Below are positions 11,761-25,365 of a stretch of DNA of 64,000 nt, piece after piece (within the stretch, counting starts at the first letter, position 1; each line of letters starts with the position of its first letter). The position numbers and the translations under genes were made by a program. The stretch lies in assembly GCA_030062745.1 (NCBI GenBank), contig CP099848.1:22942378-23006377 (forward strand), in the 5' to 3' direction. This DNA comes from Capitulum mitella. Lineage: Eukaryota > Arthropoda > Thecostraca > Pollicipedomorpha > Pollicipedidae. A model generated the notes under the pieces. The model ran no database searches. It was not told the DNA's origin and saw only the letters and a list, made by a program, of their open reading frames with translations.

Positions 11761-14596
11761 CCAGCGGATCACTGGCGTCGGTCCCGGGCTGCAGGGGAGT
11801 ACCCGACTACGTTTTCACTGGGGGCCGCTCCGGGGTGACGGGCCGGTGACTGCCACGCCGTTCCGTACAACCGGGTCTGCCGGCCTCGTGCTCACAGACT
11901 TCGCTCCCTCTCTGGCCGGCAGCGACGCTCCAGCGCCGGCGACGAGCTCGCAGGCCAGCCGCGTTTTAATCGCCGTGGGCGAGCCGCGGAGTTGGCATGT
12001 GTTGTCAAAGCACTGCTAGAGGCCCAATCAGCCGATTTGGAAGCCGATGATGATGCTTCTTTGACGGAAACACTCAAGACACCGTGTACATACCGAGCTT
12101 TTGCCACTTTTTTCGGGCGGGATTTTGAACCAGCATGGAAGAAAAGCTGGTTTTCTCGGCAGTGGTCAAGCCCGCCCTCTTCGGCGGCCGCGGCAGCACG
12201 TGAGAAAAAGTGCGCCGACGGTTGAGCTTTCGTCTGCCTCGGTTGTCTTGTTTGTCTCGGTTGACAGGGACACGGACCGCTGTCAATTAGCAGCGCTCTG
12301 TGGTGAGCGGCCTGTGCTGATTGCTTCCGTGCCAAATACGAGTACCGAACCGTCGGAGAAAAATGAACACATGGGGCATGTTTTCTGAACGAATATAGTC
12401 AACTTGTGGGCTGTCGTGTGGAAGTCGATTTCTTATGTATATATTACGTCTGAAAATGCTATTTTTCTGACTCTTTAAAGCGATTCCCGGCGGGCATCTC
12501 TTGCGTTTCATTCGGTCGTGTGCTGCTGTCAGCTGTCGCGAGACAACATGATAGGGTGCCGCCCGAGAGACGTCAACAGAAGACCCCCGTTTCGCATCAT
12601 CGACGGGTGACGTCAGAGTATAGTTTTGGTTTGTTACATGCGTAATGTTTGTAGATGCGTCTCGGAAAACGAGTTCTCGAAGCGTGACCGCGACATTGTC
12701 GGCACGGACCAGGTCTGTGCCCGAGAAGCGGGCCGAGCTGGAGCGGTCCCTGTAATATGGGAGCGGAGCCGCGACCCGTGCGTCCTCGTTCCCCCTGACC
12801 AACAGCGACCGTCGCGGCCGCGCAGACGCCGCCGTCTCTCCTGCCATCGGCGTTCGCGTTGTTCGACTGGCCGCCTTGGTGAGCGTGCTGAGCGCGTACC
12901 GTGCGCGCCGTCGGCCGGACGTCCTGCCGGCCGCGGCCCGGGAGGCTGCGGCGGCGCGTGCCCGGCCTCCTGACGGGCCGCCCCGGATCGGCGGCGGCCC
13001 GGCGGCCCGGCGGTCCGCACCTGCCCGCCCGATAATTGCACGTCTGTGTCAGCGGCAGCCGCCGAGCGTCGGGCGGCTTATTAGCGGAGCGGCGCGTGGG
13101 AGGCTGGTGTTTGGAGGCCGTTCGGCCGTTCGGCTGTTACGGTGCCGTGGGCAGGGCAGGCGCGCGCCTGCCCCTCACCGGGGATGACGAAGAACGATAT
13201 TTGGACGGGGCCGGTCGGATGGCTGTGTCTGTGGACTATGGGGACTGTCAGGTTGGGTCGGGTTGGGTCGGGTCTGCCGGCTGCGTGTCAGCGTCATTCG
13301 TCCCTTCCAGGGAGTATGTGAACAGTTCGTCTCATCGTACCATATGCATGTCGGACCTGGGATGTCATTGAACTCTCACGGACTTGGCATAAAAAGGAGG
13401 CGAATTTTCGGACATGCAAGTTGCGGTTTCTCAGCATTCATCGAGTCTGTGCTGCCTTTATTGCAACTCTTTTGGATTTCTCGGCTCGCGTCCGAAATGT
13501 GAATTGGTTGTGCTGAAATTCCGCCAGATTCAGTTCTGGACGCTACGTAAGTAAACAGCAATTTACCCTCAAACTAAAATGACCATAACAACAGATCATC
13601 GTTTCTGTTTAGCGGCAGTGTTTTCTGGCTTCGGCAGTGTCGAGATGCGGCCGGCAGATGCCAGGCAAGGTCTGAGGCTCGAAATGAAAAACTGCGGGCA
13701 TGACGTGTTTGACTGGATGGTGGGTAGTCTTGTATCAAGCCGTGCTCTGTGTTTTTCTCGTCTATCCAGTCTTGCCCCCAGTCCTTATCCGACTGGTGTG
13801 AGTTTTATGCGGGCGTCTCTGAAAGCAGTACATTGCACCTGGTCTCGTAGCAAGACTGACCTTTTAGGAGGTCTTGAGGTTTTGTAGATGCATTTTTGGC
13901 ACTTCAGACTGCCATTTTCGTTGTGTCGTGAAACCTGTGATGGGGAAAAGACGTAAATTTTAGACGTAGGATTACGGAGGAAACTACAGGAACACGACAT
14001 GGGCTCACCCCCATTCTGGCTGCAACACCAACGGAAGTGGTGAACTTTTAGCAGCGATACGTCTAAGGCCTTGGTATTGATTTAGCACTTCTCCAGCCCG
14101 CTGCCAGGCATGCCTGCCAGACACGTAGCGGTACGGACAGTCCGCCTCTATGCAGACGGCCCATGCCGGGGTGTCGGACCGCATGGTCTCGCGTGACGCC
14201 GCCCGGCGCGTGACGCCGCCACGGAAACAACGGTCCGACGCCCTGTGCCGGCTGATCTCGGCATGGCCAACCCGTGCGGCGTCTGCCGCCGCGCCGTCGC
14301 CGACGGCACCCGACGACGTGTCTCCATTTCGATGTCGGCGTGTAGAGGTGGTCCCGGGGGAGGGCCGTTCCGTCCGTGACGATCGGTTCGTCAGGTCGGA
14401 CGGGGTCATCGGGTCAGCGGACGCCGCGGCCGGCGGCGCCGCGGGGCGCCGTCGGACCGGACGGCCGTTTTTCGCGGCGGCCAGCGGCAGGCGGACGGGC
14501 GAGGGAACCCGCCAGCGAGGGAACCCGCCAGCGAGGCTGCCGCCGCGCCCGACGCCTACGGTGGCCGAGCCGGCGCCGGACACTCCCCGGCCATGC

Positions 14597-15025
14597 GGGG
14601 CCTCTGTAAGCCGAGCTGGGTCACTGTAAGCTGGCCGGGGCCTCTGTAAGCCGAGCTAGGTCACTGTAAGCTGGCCGGGGCCTCTGTAAGCCGAGCTGGG
14701 TCACTGTAAGGTGGCCGGGGCCTCTGTGAGCTGAGCGAAACTTGTTTGAGTCGAGCTGGTTTCTGCACACTGAGTGGGGTCTGTTTAAGCCGAGCTGGTT
14801 CACTTTAAATCAAGTGGGGTCTCCGTAAACCGAACAGGATCTGTTTAAGCCGAGCGGAGCCTCTGCAAGCCGAACGCCATCTCGGTAGTCCGAGCTGGAC
14901 CTCTGTATGCCAAATGGTGCCTCTGTTTGCCGAGTGGGGCCTCGGTATGCTGAGTTGGGCCTCTGTATGCCGAATGGGGCCCGTTTATGCCGAGCGCTGG
15001 GCCTCTGTATGCCGAGCGGTGTCTC
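14597..15025. repeat. 40-bp minisatellite decaying into 20-bp units
   Basis: The left part has 40-bp units (ggcctctgtaagccgagctg then ggtcactgtaagctggccgg). Further right these degrade into about 20-bp units of the form gcctctgtatgccgagtggg. The gradient from ordered to degenerate units suggests growth at the left edge. Confidence 0.85.
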
Positions 15026-16992
15026 GGAAAATCGAATCGTTGTTATAGCCGTGCGGAGCCGCTGGGTGCGGACCGTGGCCTGTTGAGTGCGAACACGGCT
15101 CCTCTCTTATGACGATTCGGACTGAGTCAGACCTGCGCTGGCCGCGGACCAGCCCGTGGCGGCAGAGCGTCGCTGTTGTGCCCGAGATGGCACGCTCGAG
15201 AGCGGCCTGCGTGCCGCCTGCAGGGACGGACAACGCCGTGGGGCCCGGGCGGGGCGGCCGCTCCTGAGAGGTGAAGCCACCTCAGCAGGGATGGACGCTC
15301 CCGTGGGTCCGCCCACCCTGGCGCGGGCTCGGCGGCCGCCTTTGATCCGGCTCGGCGGACCACCGGGCAGCGACTTCAAAGCGCGGGCGGCGGCGCGTGC
15401 CCCCAGCCGGCGGCCAAGTCGTCAGCCGGCCGCCGGGAGAGAGACGTCAGCGCCGGCTTTGAGCCGGCTCCGCCCCCTGCACGCCGCCGCCGCCGCCGCC
15501 GCCGCCGCCGTCGTCGCCGCCCGGCTCGGCCAGGCCTCTTATGTTCGGCCGTGCGCTGACCGGCCGGCCGGATAATGACAGGGGCCGCTCGGCGGCGTAT
15601 TTGTTAATCGATAGTCGCACCCGCCGCCGGTGGCGCGGTTACGCGGTGTTGTTTATCCGGCGGATTGCCGGGCGGCGGCGCGGTGTGCCGGCGGACAGGG
15701 CAGGACGGGGCGGTGCAGCCGCGGCCCGCTCCGTCGCACGCGGCTGCCGGCGGCCGACCGGACCGACCGTCGAATGGCGGTGTTCCCGCCACGTGCGCTG
15801 GAAGCCGCCGCGCCGCGCGTCTGACGCGGCGCTGGCGAGTTTCGCGCGTCAGTCGGCAACCACGCTGCTTGTGGATTTCGGAATGAAGTTCGATGCGTCC
15901 GAAAACAAAGCCCGTGGTGGTTTTCGGTCGACGGCGGCAGTTTTTGTTGGGATCGCTTCATGGTTTAATGAGTTCTTTGAGAATGGAATACCGTTTTGAG
16001 GCTACAACCATCCTTTTGACGGCTCCATTGTTATTGAGTTTCGTCCACTTTTATTATCAAAGGGCGAACGTCAGTTAAGCTTGACACGCACGCACAGCTG
16101 GTGGTGGTGTGGGAGGATAGTAATTTGCCCTCCCATCAAATTTTTTAGAAGGACTCTCCGATAATAAAGTAGGGAACAAAACAGTTTTTTTTTACTTTGT
16201 GCTCAACTCGTAACTCATCTTTTGACCTTTAGGTTTTTTAGTCGGCCCTTAACTTTTGTTGACATTGGTGATTCGGTTGACTCCAAATGTCCAAGGGAGT
16301 AATTCACTTAAATCGAACATATAGCTTCGTCCTACCGACGAACAACTCGTCATCATGGGTCTGTACTTCATTTTGACTTTGACTGTCTTCATCGGTTTAG
16401 TAGATCTTGGGAAGGGCAAGATTGCCACTTTTCCACGCATGGCTTCATTTCACCTCGATTTACTTGACCTAGATTATTTATATTCTGAGGGTTATAAGAT
16501 GGCCATGTAATCCATGCCACTCAAATCTCATTGCAGTCGGTTAGATACGTTGGGAAGTGGAGGGGAGGGAGGCAAAGTATGTCGCCACCAGTGCGCGTCA
16601 TTGTCGGAGGACCACCAGTGAACGTCTTAACACACCCGATCCCAAACTTTCATTGAAACGCGTCTTGATGTGGTGATATCTCGTACACACCGGATTCGCA
16701 GAAGCATTTTTGCTGCCGCGTATATGGGATTACGATTGTGCTGTGCCCTTGACTTAGTGCCAGCAGGCTGTGAGTCATTTGTCAGCTTGTCATTTTGCAA
16801 AGCGTACACTGGTTCTTTTGTGGCTTTGTCTGCGGTCGTAGTTAGGGATTTCCTCACAGTCGGCGCCATTGCGTAATGGACCGTTATTACTGCGGCATAC
16901 CATAGGAATCATTTCATAAAGCATCACTGCGTGCCGAATTATAACAATCCAGAGACACTTAATGTACGTCATGTATGTTCTTTCTGTAGGAG

Positions 16993-17044
16993 ATGCTGTG
17001 TACATGAGGTCATTGCACTGTATGCTGTGTACATGAGGTCATTG
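16993..17044. repeat. 23-bp perfect direct repeat with 29-bp period
   Basis: Two exact copies start at 16993 and 17022 (atgctgtgtacatgaggtca plus ttg), separated by 6 nt. Each contains an AGGTCA word. The pair is either a small tandem duplication or a paired binding site. Confidence 0.8.
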
Positions 17045-19414
17045 TTTTGGGTGTGATGTTTGACGACTGTTTTTTTGTCTTTGCTGTCGGAGTATGGATT
17101 TATTTGGAGCACGGAGTTGTTGTAGAATGTGCACCCTAAGATACAGGTCGAAATCGGTGCTCTTGGTCCATGTAGGTGAAGATATCGCAGTGCTTTCACG
17201 TTCGTGCTGGATGGAGATTGTCATTTGGCTTCGAAATTTGGGAAAAATACTTGTAATGTAGTTTTTGGGCCCAAGAGCGCAGTTGTTGAACAAAATGCTT
17301 TTAGGCGCAATTTGATTTGCCACCTCCATGTCAGGAGACGGTGCTTCGAGCCGTGTTGCAGGTAGTTTTTGTTGGTTTTTGAGGTCGTGGGTTTTTACTT
17401 CGAGCCGTCTTTACTGTTGCTTATGTTCTGGGGAATTGCGGCCATGGGAATGTAATCATGCATTCATGTCGTGACGTGGTTTTCTGTTACATTTCGTGTG
17501 CAAAAAGTAGCCCTTTTTGACGTATTATTTTTATTTCTGCCCTAATCAACACGAACATTTATTTACTATAGCTTGTTGTCACGTGCAGGGTTTGCTCGTT
17601 CTACAGTCATTGTTCGCAAGTTCGCTAGCGATACTGAGCTACTTTCGCGGTCGTGCCAGGAAAACAAGCTGATGTCGAGACCAGTAACATCATTTTGTCT
17701 CCCTCGGGAATGTGAGCGTAGCAGATATCCTCAGGTCGTCGCAGATAGGGCGCGAACATGTCAGATGGAACGATTTGGCGGACCGTCGCCGAATCGTACG
17801 CTGAGCCGCAGATTAAATCCGAGAGCGCAGTCTGTGTCCGTTTCTCAGAGGTGTTAACCCTCGCGACATATGTCGAGTAAAACGAAAAGCAACGGAAACG
17901 TCTCTGGAAAATCAGAGGAATTCGCCTTTGCATCGCCAAAGCTGTAGCAGGTCGTGAATGCCGAGATCAGGGTCCACGACGCGTCATGTAATGCTTCTCG
18001 CATGATTTCAACTCGCTACAACATCCTTCGTAACATTTAACAAACTTAGTCGACGTTTTTACTGCAGCGGCTGAAAATCCGTGTGAGAAGCTATTCAAGT
18101 GGGGTGGAGGGGATCTGAAAGGGAGGAGGTCATATCCCTTGTGTTGTCTCAGTTTTCCTTATGGCCAGAATCACGAAATCGCAGTTCAATATCTTGCCTG
18201 TTATGAGATGACCTTGCGAGTCAGTAAGAAAACCAGTATGACCATTTACATCGCTCGATTAATGTGCCTTCGTGGTCATGATTTTGGCGATAGACTCGTC
18301 AATCGTAGATGGTTGCCGTACGTTGATCTTTGTATACAGCTTATTGATACGTCTGTCAGAGGCATTTGTGCGGCTTTTCAACTTATATTGTGTCACGTCG
18401 TGAATATTTTAGCCTTGTTTCATTTCATGCACTCGTTGACCCGTTTTGCTTGAGTCCAAAGTAAGTGGAAATTAACGTGCGGCAGTCTTTCCTTTTTACG
18501 TCGCCAATTAGTTCGTCTGTTTACCATGAACTTCCGGAACGCAGTTCATGCACCCAAGGCAGCCATCTTGTCGACCAAAGCGTAATTTTGTGGAATAGGT
18601 GTTGGTTGTGGCAATTCTTGTCTTGGGTTGAAGTATTTTTGCTGGTCGTCTCAGAACAAAGAACACTGTGCCCAGTTTCAACATTTCGCTGTCACACCTG
18701 TCCTGGCTTCACGGTTTTGCAAGACGCGTGAAGCCGTGAGGTGTAGATCAGTCTGTCGGCGCTTTTTCTGTTTTGCAAGACGCGCGGGGCCGCGAGGCGG
18801 AGCAAGCGGGGGCCGTTAAACCGTGACGCGGCGCAGGACGGACGTGACGAGCGCCGGTGCCGGCCGTCGGACCCTGGTGCTGCCTGAGGGCGAGATGTTC
18901 GTCCTGTGGCTCATCCCGCCGGGCACACGGTCCGTCCGCGACGATGCCCTGTTGGACACCGTGTCCGTCCTACCACGCCTCCGCTTGAGGCAGGGTCCGA
19001 ACTGTCACGCCGAGCGCAGGACGCGGGGTCAGCCCTGCCACACGGCGCCCCCTGTCCCCGGGTCCATCTTCCCTGTCGGTCGGTCGCCGCTCGGCTTCCC
19101 GTTGTCCACCGGCCGACATGCGGGACGGCCGGCGGCGGGGCGTGGCCGCCTCGCCGGGCCGCCCGCTCATTGGCTGCCGCTGCCGCCGGGGGCGTGGCCG
19201 TGCACGCCGCGCCGTGCAATCGATCAACGCCCGTGCACGGCGCGTGTTCATCAATCAGCGCCGGGCGCGACATGACGGGCTAAAAGCGTGTGTCTCGCCG
19301 ATGGCGGCGTGGCCGCGCGGCGCGTGCCTCGCGCACCGGGCGGGTCCCCTCCGGCCGGAGGTGGTCAGGCTGACGGCGTCGTCGTCGCTCCTGTCTGGCG
19401 GCGGGCAGGCACGG

Positions 19415-19745
19415 GCCAAACTACAGCAGACCAGGCCGGAGAAGAGCGGACCAAGCCAGACCAAAACAGAGGAGATCAAATCAGAGCAGACCAAACCAGG
19501 GCAGAAGAGGGCGGATCAAATACGTTCAGAGCAGAGCAGACCAGGTCAACCGACCGGGGTAAAACAGTGCATTGCAGAGCAGAGCAGAGCAGAGCACTGC
19601 GGAGCAGAGCAGGGTAGAGCAGAAGAGAGCGGACCAGAGACCAGGCCACACCAGACCAGACCAAACCAGACCAGACCAAACCAAACGAGGCCGGGCCGGA
19701 CCAGGCCATTCTAGGCGAGACCACACCGCGCCGCGCCAGACGAGA
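19415..19745. repeat. Degenerate pentamer array (ACCAG/AGCAG type)
   Basis: A low-complexity tract is built from gacca, gagca and cagac words (for example cagagcagagcagagcac). It is purine-rich on the + strand. Open frames on both strands here are repeat artefacts. Confidence 0.8.
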
Positions 19746-20600
19746 CAAGGCCGCCGCCGGCCGGCCGTGAACCGTCTGATTGAGTAAAAACCCCGTCCTC
19801 GCGGCGCCGGCTAAGTGTCCTGAGACGAGTGTCATTTGTCGCCGGCCTCCGCCCGGGTCCCCGTACCTGACCCCTCCCCGCTCACCGGTGTCTGTCATCG
19901 GCAGAGTCACCGTGGGCGGTCGGGGGTGGCAGTATCTACCCAGTCAGGGGGCAGTCGGTCAGAGGTCGACTATTTAGAAGCCGGCATTCAGTCAGTGGTC
20001 TTGTTCAGAAATACGAATGCGTAGGCTTCACCAGTATTATGCTGTCTGTCATCAAGCCTTTGTAACAACTTTAATACATAAACCTCCTTATGCGAAACTT
20101 AATAGCTTCGTTACCGAAATCCTATGGCGACAACGGTGTATAATGATGTAGTGCTGCGGATCTTCCGGACGTCCTTGACCATCTCATCAAGGTTATTGGC
20201 GTTGGCCAGTATTCAAATGAGTAATGTAGCGGGTCGTAAAGCCACATCAGATACAAATTGGCGTGGGGGGGTGAACGAGCGACAAGCTCGGTACTTTAAT
20301 TAACCGAAGGCCACCAGTCATCGCGTATGAATGTTGTGGTTTACGTAAAAGTGCATAAAAAAACTGCACTCGGAGAGCCTCACACGTTCGTCATATTTTG
20401 TTTTCACGAACCATTTCATTCAAAATTCTTCGCAGAAGTTTCTGCGTCCCGCTTGTGGAGACTTTTGTTTGAGATGCGATTTCCCGTCTTTTCCACGATC
20501 GAGAACGTACCGACGCCTGCACGGAGCGTGCACCGGGCGCCTGCTCGCACCGTCTCTGACCGCCGTTTCTGTCTTGTTTCATGTTGCTGTCACGCCGCAG

Positions 20601-20612
20601 GACTTCATCACG
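20601..20612 (+). CDS. sowah: SOWAH exon E: 12-nt microexon encoding DFIT
   Basis: The four codons gac ttc atc acg lie between acceptor gtcacgccgcag and the consensus donor gtgagt. DFIT is the family-conserved link after the first ankyrin unit (normally followed by Gly-Tyr-Thr), and it fits exactly after the KHK at the end of exon D. It sits between introns of 18.0 and 15.8 kb. In-frame joining to the next recognisable exon gives DFIT-TALHW, which lacks two residues expected from the ankyrin consensus; see findings. Confidence 0.85.
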
Positions 20613-23600
20613 GTGAGTGACCAGCCAGTGGACCTGCCGGCCCGGCGCCCGCTAGCGGTGCCCCCGCGGCCCGGCTCCGTGAGGGAGTATCTGGCCCGCC
20701 AGCGCAGGACCTGTGTGGACGGCCGCCTAATCAGCGTGCCGTAGGATGTGACATATTGATTGTTTTCTGCTTCGTCGCGTTTTTTGCGCCACTTAAGCGC
20801 CAGTCCGGGCCAGTGAGTCGACAACTGATACCGCGAGGATCCCGCAGTCCGCGGTCGGTCGAGCACTACTACCGTTTTGAATGGTAATGTGCACCTCTGT
20901 CGTTTTGTTTATTGTGTTTGGGCCGTTCGCCCCCGCCGCGGTCAAGCAATGACTGCTGTGGTTGGGGATCACGCATGCGCAGTTCACAGAGCGTGTTTCA
21001 TTGATACAGACTGTGTTGCAGCAAAGAGTGGTGAGACAGAACATTTGTCCCCCTGAAAGCGTTCAACATACGGCACCATTATAGCTCATTTAGCCTCACC
21101 TTGGCCACCTAGAGACGGATGATTGCCTGAAACTGAGGGAACGTTAAACTGTAGCCGTTGTCCCTGCTAGCATTACGCTGACCAGCGCCGGACCGAGCCA
21201 GGTCCCGCCGACGGGAGTTCAGCGTTCACGTCGCTCGCGGCAGATTACAAAGCGCGTCTGCCGCGCGGCGGCGGGCGGACTAATTTGGTGCCTGTCGGGA
21301 CGCGGACGGCGCCGCCGGCGCCGCCTGAGCCCGGCCGCCGCCGCTTAATCATGTCCCGCCGTCGGAGCCGCCTTAAGCCGGCTTGCAGCGCGCGCCGCTG
21401 CAACATCTGTGCAAAATTAATGCAATCGACGTATTCACGCTGCGCGGACACGGGTTCCGCATCTCGCCGGCGGCCCCGGGATTACGGCTTCGCTAGCTGA
21501 GCAGCGGAGCCCGCGCCGGCTGCGTTGTTTTCTCCCCTTGCGCTTCTCTCCCTCTCTCTCGCCGCCGTTCCCATCCGTTTTCCGCGGGCGATGCGATGTC
21601 GGCTAGGGACTTAAGCGTGGTCTGAATGCTTCCCTGTTCTGCCACTTTCACGGTGACTCGTAACGTTGGAGGCTCTTGTGTCTTCACCGAGTCATGTTGG
21701 TGGCTGCAATTAAACTAGGCCTGGGAATGTTGGGATATTACAGAGGTACTGGCGTATCGTGATGAGCATCTAGGTTTCAATCGGCGACTGTCCCTCTGGC
21801 GTTCATGAATCGGGGACGGCCTGACCGTGACCCCGACCCGTCGGCCGCAGACCCCGGCCTGTCGACCGCTCCTCCCCCCCCCTCCGTCGGCCATTGTCGC
21901 CGACGGAGGCAACCTCAGCGAGCAGCTCTCAGGAGGCCGCCCAGCCCGCCGCTTGTGAGAGGCGAGCGCTTGCGGCGGATCGCGGCCTCTGGTCCAGGGC
22001 TGCAGTCCGCGGGGATGGGACCGTTTGGACCACCAGGCCACAGGAGCTGACGGCTCGTTTGGAAGGTACACGGGAGCCGGGCTGTAGTGCTGCGTCGTCC
22101 TTGGAGGTCCGTCTTAGACTGGCCGACCGACGGATGAAAGCGGTGCCGCCGTGGTTTCTGGGACTGCGGCCATCTGCGCTAGACGAGAAACCGTGCGTCC
22201 AGTCCAGTCAGGTTTGCCCGTGACTGTTTCAGTTATGAAAAAGGTAGCGAGCCGCGCCCAGCAAACACTCATTGAGCGTATTATTTTACGCTGCTCTTAA
22301 ATCGTGAAAAGAACCAAAGAACCAATAAAAAACATTTGTTGTTTGGCCGCGAATATTGTAACAAACGTCGCCCCGTTCAAATGCCGCCAACCCAACTCGC
22401 AGTAGCCATTCAGTGCCCGGTTCGGCCCGAATATAGCATTCGCGTACCGCCGTCTCGGCAGCGTGTGCTCGTTACACGATATCTGCCGCATCTGTACCGA
22501 ACGGAAACATGGCGGCCGACCGTGACGACCCGTCCACCTGTGCGGCGCCTCCGTGCACGTGACGCCGCGATGCTGGCCTGCCGGGCGTCACGTGACGCCC
22601 CATGTTTCCGGTGGCAACATGGCAGCCAGCGGGGGGGGGGGGGATGGGTTCACTGTCGTCGATATCTGTCCCTGCACATGGCACCATTAGTGTGAAGGTG
22701 ATGTCCCTCCCTCTGCCCCGCAACATGGCAGCCGTTTAAGTGAGCATTAATCAGGTGACTTCGGCCGTTTGTTGTTGGCATTACCGTTATTAATGTAGCA
22801 GTGTTTTTGCGATGTGGATGAAATGTCTGTTGTTTTGTTAGCCGGGCATGTTGAGTTGGCAAATGGTATGTTGAAGTGATTACTACATGCTAATGGATGT
22901 AGTTTCCTGTCCGTACACACAACGCATTCGCACCTGGTTCTTTGGACTGATGAAGATTGTCAATGTTTTTGTGCTCCCATCAGACCGGAGGGTTCTATTG
23001 CGCTCCCTTGTCGTCTGTTCTCATGAGGGCCTTTTCGCCAGAGGGCCAGGTGGCCCTACCGTCGCGACGTTTCAGGCACGCATGCTCGGTGCCCCGAGAC
23101 AGCTGTGCCGGAGTTATCGGAATTACTCGCCTGAAATGTCGCTTGCACGCTGTAGGTCGCCAACGGTCCGCCGCCGGCCTTCCAGCTCGCGTGAGCGTCG
23201 GCTGCTCCGCCTGCTGTTGATGTGGAAGCGGGACTGAGTTTACCGAAACGAGAAACGGGTGGACACCACCAGACCGTTTGAAACAGCCGCCCCATGTCGG
23301 AGCCTGCTTGTCGTGACTTTGTCGCCAAAACGGAAACCGGATTTAAGTATGGGTGAAGACACTGTCGTACTGTCGTGGGGTGTCCCACGTTGGACAGTTT
23401 TACGTCCATAGGTACCTGGTAAACCTGTTACTTCTGACTGGCGTCCAGGTGTCTCGGATTTACAGCTGGCCCGACTTGATGGACTGTCATCTGCCGGTCG
23501 TGCAGATGGGGTCGACGGGGCGCTGGCGCCGCCGGTGACGGGGCGTGAATGGTGGCGCTGCGGTGACTGGGGCCGGCCTGCAGACTCATGTCCCGGATAT

Positions 23601-25151
23601 CTTGTGTACCGTGGGGACGCTGGGTCAGCGGTGACCCGCGCGGTCCCGTTCGGCGGTCTGCAGCAAACCCTGCTCGGCCCAGCGTGACCTGGCGCTCTCC
23701 TCCGCGTCAAGTCGCTGCTAAACGGATGGCTGCTCTCACGCGCGGACAGGCCGTTCCCCTGTCGTTTGTCGTCTGCGTGGATATGCGCGTAATTCCCGAT
23801 TTTCTTGTCTGTTTCATGCTGCTGCTGTTGCGCTGACTCCCGGGTCCGGTCTCCGTGTCGACACCAACTCCAGGGCGTAAGTCTCTTCATGCCTTGTGTC
23901 TTCTGGTGGACGCGGCCGCCAAAAAATACCGGCCTCGGTGGAAAGGGGAGGGGGTGCTGTTGGACTCGCTGTTCGTGAGGAGTCATTCGCGAGTCCATTT
24001 GTGGGATGCACTGTCGTTTGCCGTCACGTGAGCACCGTGTCCCCTTGAAATGGAACCTGGAATGGGCGATTAAACAGCCCTTGCGGATGTTCCGATTTGG
24101 GGAACGTGCTTCTCACATGTTTTTCGTGTTGTTCGGGAAAAGCATCAGCCCGGCTGAACAAGTGCCAATGGCTCTTTACAAGGCAGTCCCGGAATTCCAT
24201 CGTCAGTCATGTTCGAGCGGTAGAAAAATCAGGCAAGGCATCCAGGGGGGCCCACTCGCTGGAACCAACGCCATTGTGGTGTTATTTCATTGAGATATGG
24301 AGCGTAACTTTGATTTGAGTAAACGTAGTACCGTTTTTGCAGTGACCAGCTTCCACCACTTGTTGCACCAAAACTGCAGAACTGCTGATTTGGCAGTGAT
24401 CACGTTCCACGAGATGATCCAATAAAACTAAGTTAGGCGAGCTGACACGTATCTGCTATGGTCTAAGCTGCCTAGGAAAAGTGTCGGTCTGCATATTACA
24501 TAACGGCTGTGGTATGCTGACGGCTTTCCGTTTTTTTCCATGTTGCTCCGGAATCGGCAACAGTACGTAAGTACCGTTTGGCGCTGCTCTCCTTACGCTC
24601 TCCGTGCGCAGCTCTCCGCGCTGTAGCCTTACGCTGGTTCCACCGACACCGCTGGGCCCGAACCTCACTTTTCACGCATGCAAATGCACGTACCGGGATG
24701 CTGATTACGACGAATGGCTTACCGCTTTCATGGAGCCGTTTGGGGTGTCGTCACAGCTGTGAAATGTGTGGCGTTGCACCCGTTCCTGGCATGTGTGTGT
24801 GTGGTGTGTTGCTGTTACGTCGGATCTGGGGTGACGGCCCAGCTGATAACACACACTCGCCTGGTGCCGGGCTCGATGTGGCCCGTTCAGGCTGCCTCTG
24901 TCGGGCTTGGATGGCTCGAGGAACAAATGAGCTCAGGTGTGGGGAGCGAGTAGGATCGTGCCGTATGCTGGACGATCCTGTGATATGATATGACGATATC
25001 GTATGACGATATGACGGACGATGGCAGGGATTTGAACGCGGTCTTAGCAGTTGCTGGAAGGGTTTAGGCCAAGAAGATGAAACATAACCATCCACTGGAT
25101 ACCAGTGCATGCTCGTTTGTACGCTGTTATAGTCTATACAGCACCGGCATA

Positions 25152-25365
25152 GTTAACGGCGTATTTCTGTTACCTCACCGACCTCACAACAATGCTGAAC
25201 ACGTACTAAACTGCTGACGATTTTTTAGCTGCCCGTGCCGTCGATAAGAGCCCGTTAACGGCGTATTTCTGTTACCTCACCGACCTCACAACAATGCTGA
25301 ACACGTACTAAACTGCTGGCGATTTTTTAGCTGCCCGTGCCGGCGATAAGAGCCCGTTAACGGCG
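25152..25365. repeat. 102-bp tandem duplication, two copies plus start of a third
   Basis: Copies begin gttaacggcgtatttctgtt at 25152 and 25254, and the third start (gttaacggcg) is at 25356. The two full copies differ at only about two positions (ctgctgacg/ctgctggcg and gccgtcg/gccggcg), so the duplication is recent. The unit is unique-looking sequence and not a simple repeat. Confidence 0.9.

Larger units (their letters stand above)
2562..20600 (+). other. Intron D-E, 18 kb, repeat-rich
   Basis: I find no nested gene on either strand. The many long open frames are in GC-rich sequence and show no known domain. Listed separately are an AT-rich island (3031-3110), tandem arrays (3503-3655, 8461-8860, 10229-10360, 11521-11760, 14597-15025, 19415-19745), a half-site array (4476-4538), a perfect hairpin (10450-10488) and a 23-bp direct repeat (16993-17044). 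GC-rich, CpG-dense stretches around 12890-13100 and 15350-15800 carry embedded AT-rich words such as GATAATT and TTAATCGAT. Other segments (for example 5500-7000, 15990-18700) hold nothing I can name. Confidence 0.6.

Noticed and set aside
13250..13275. ttgggtcgggttgggtcggg as telomere-like repeat
   Set aside because: Only two units, not matching the arthropod TTAGG or vertebrate TTAGGG motif.
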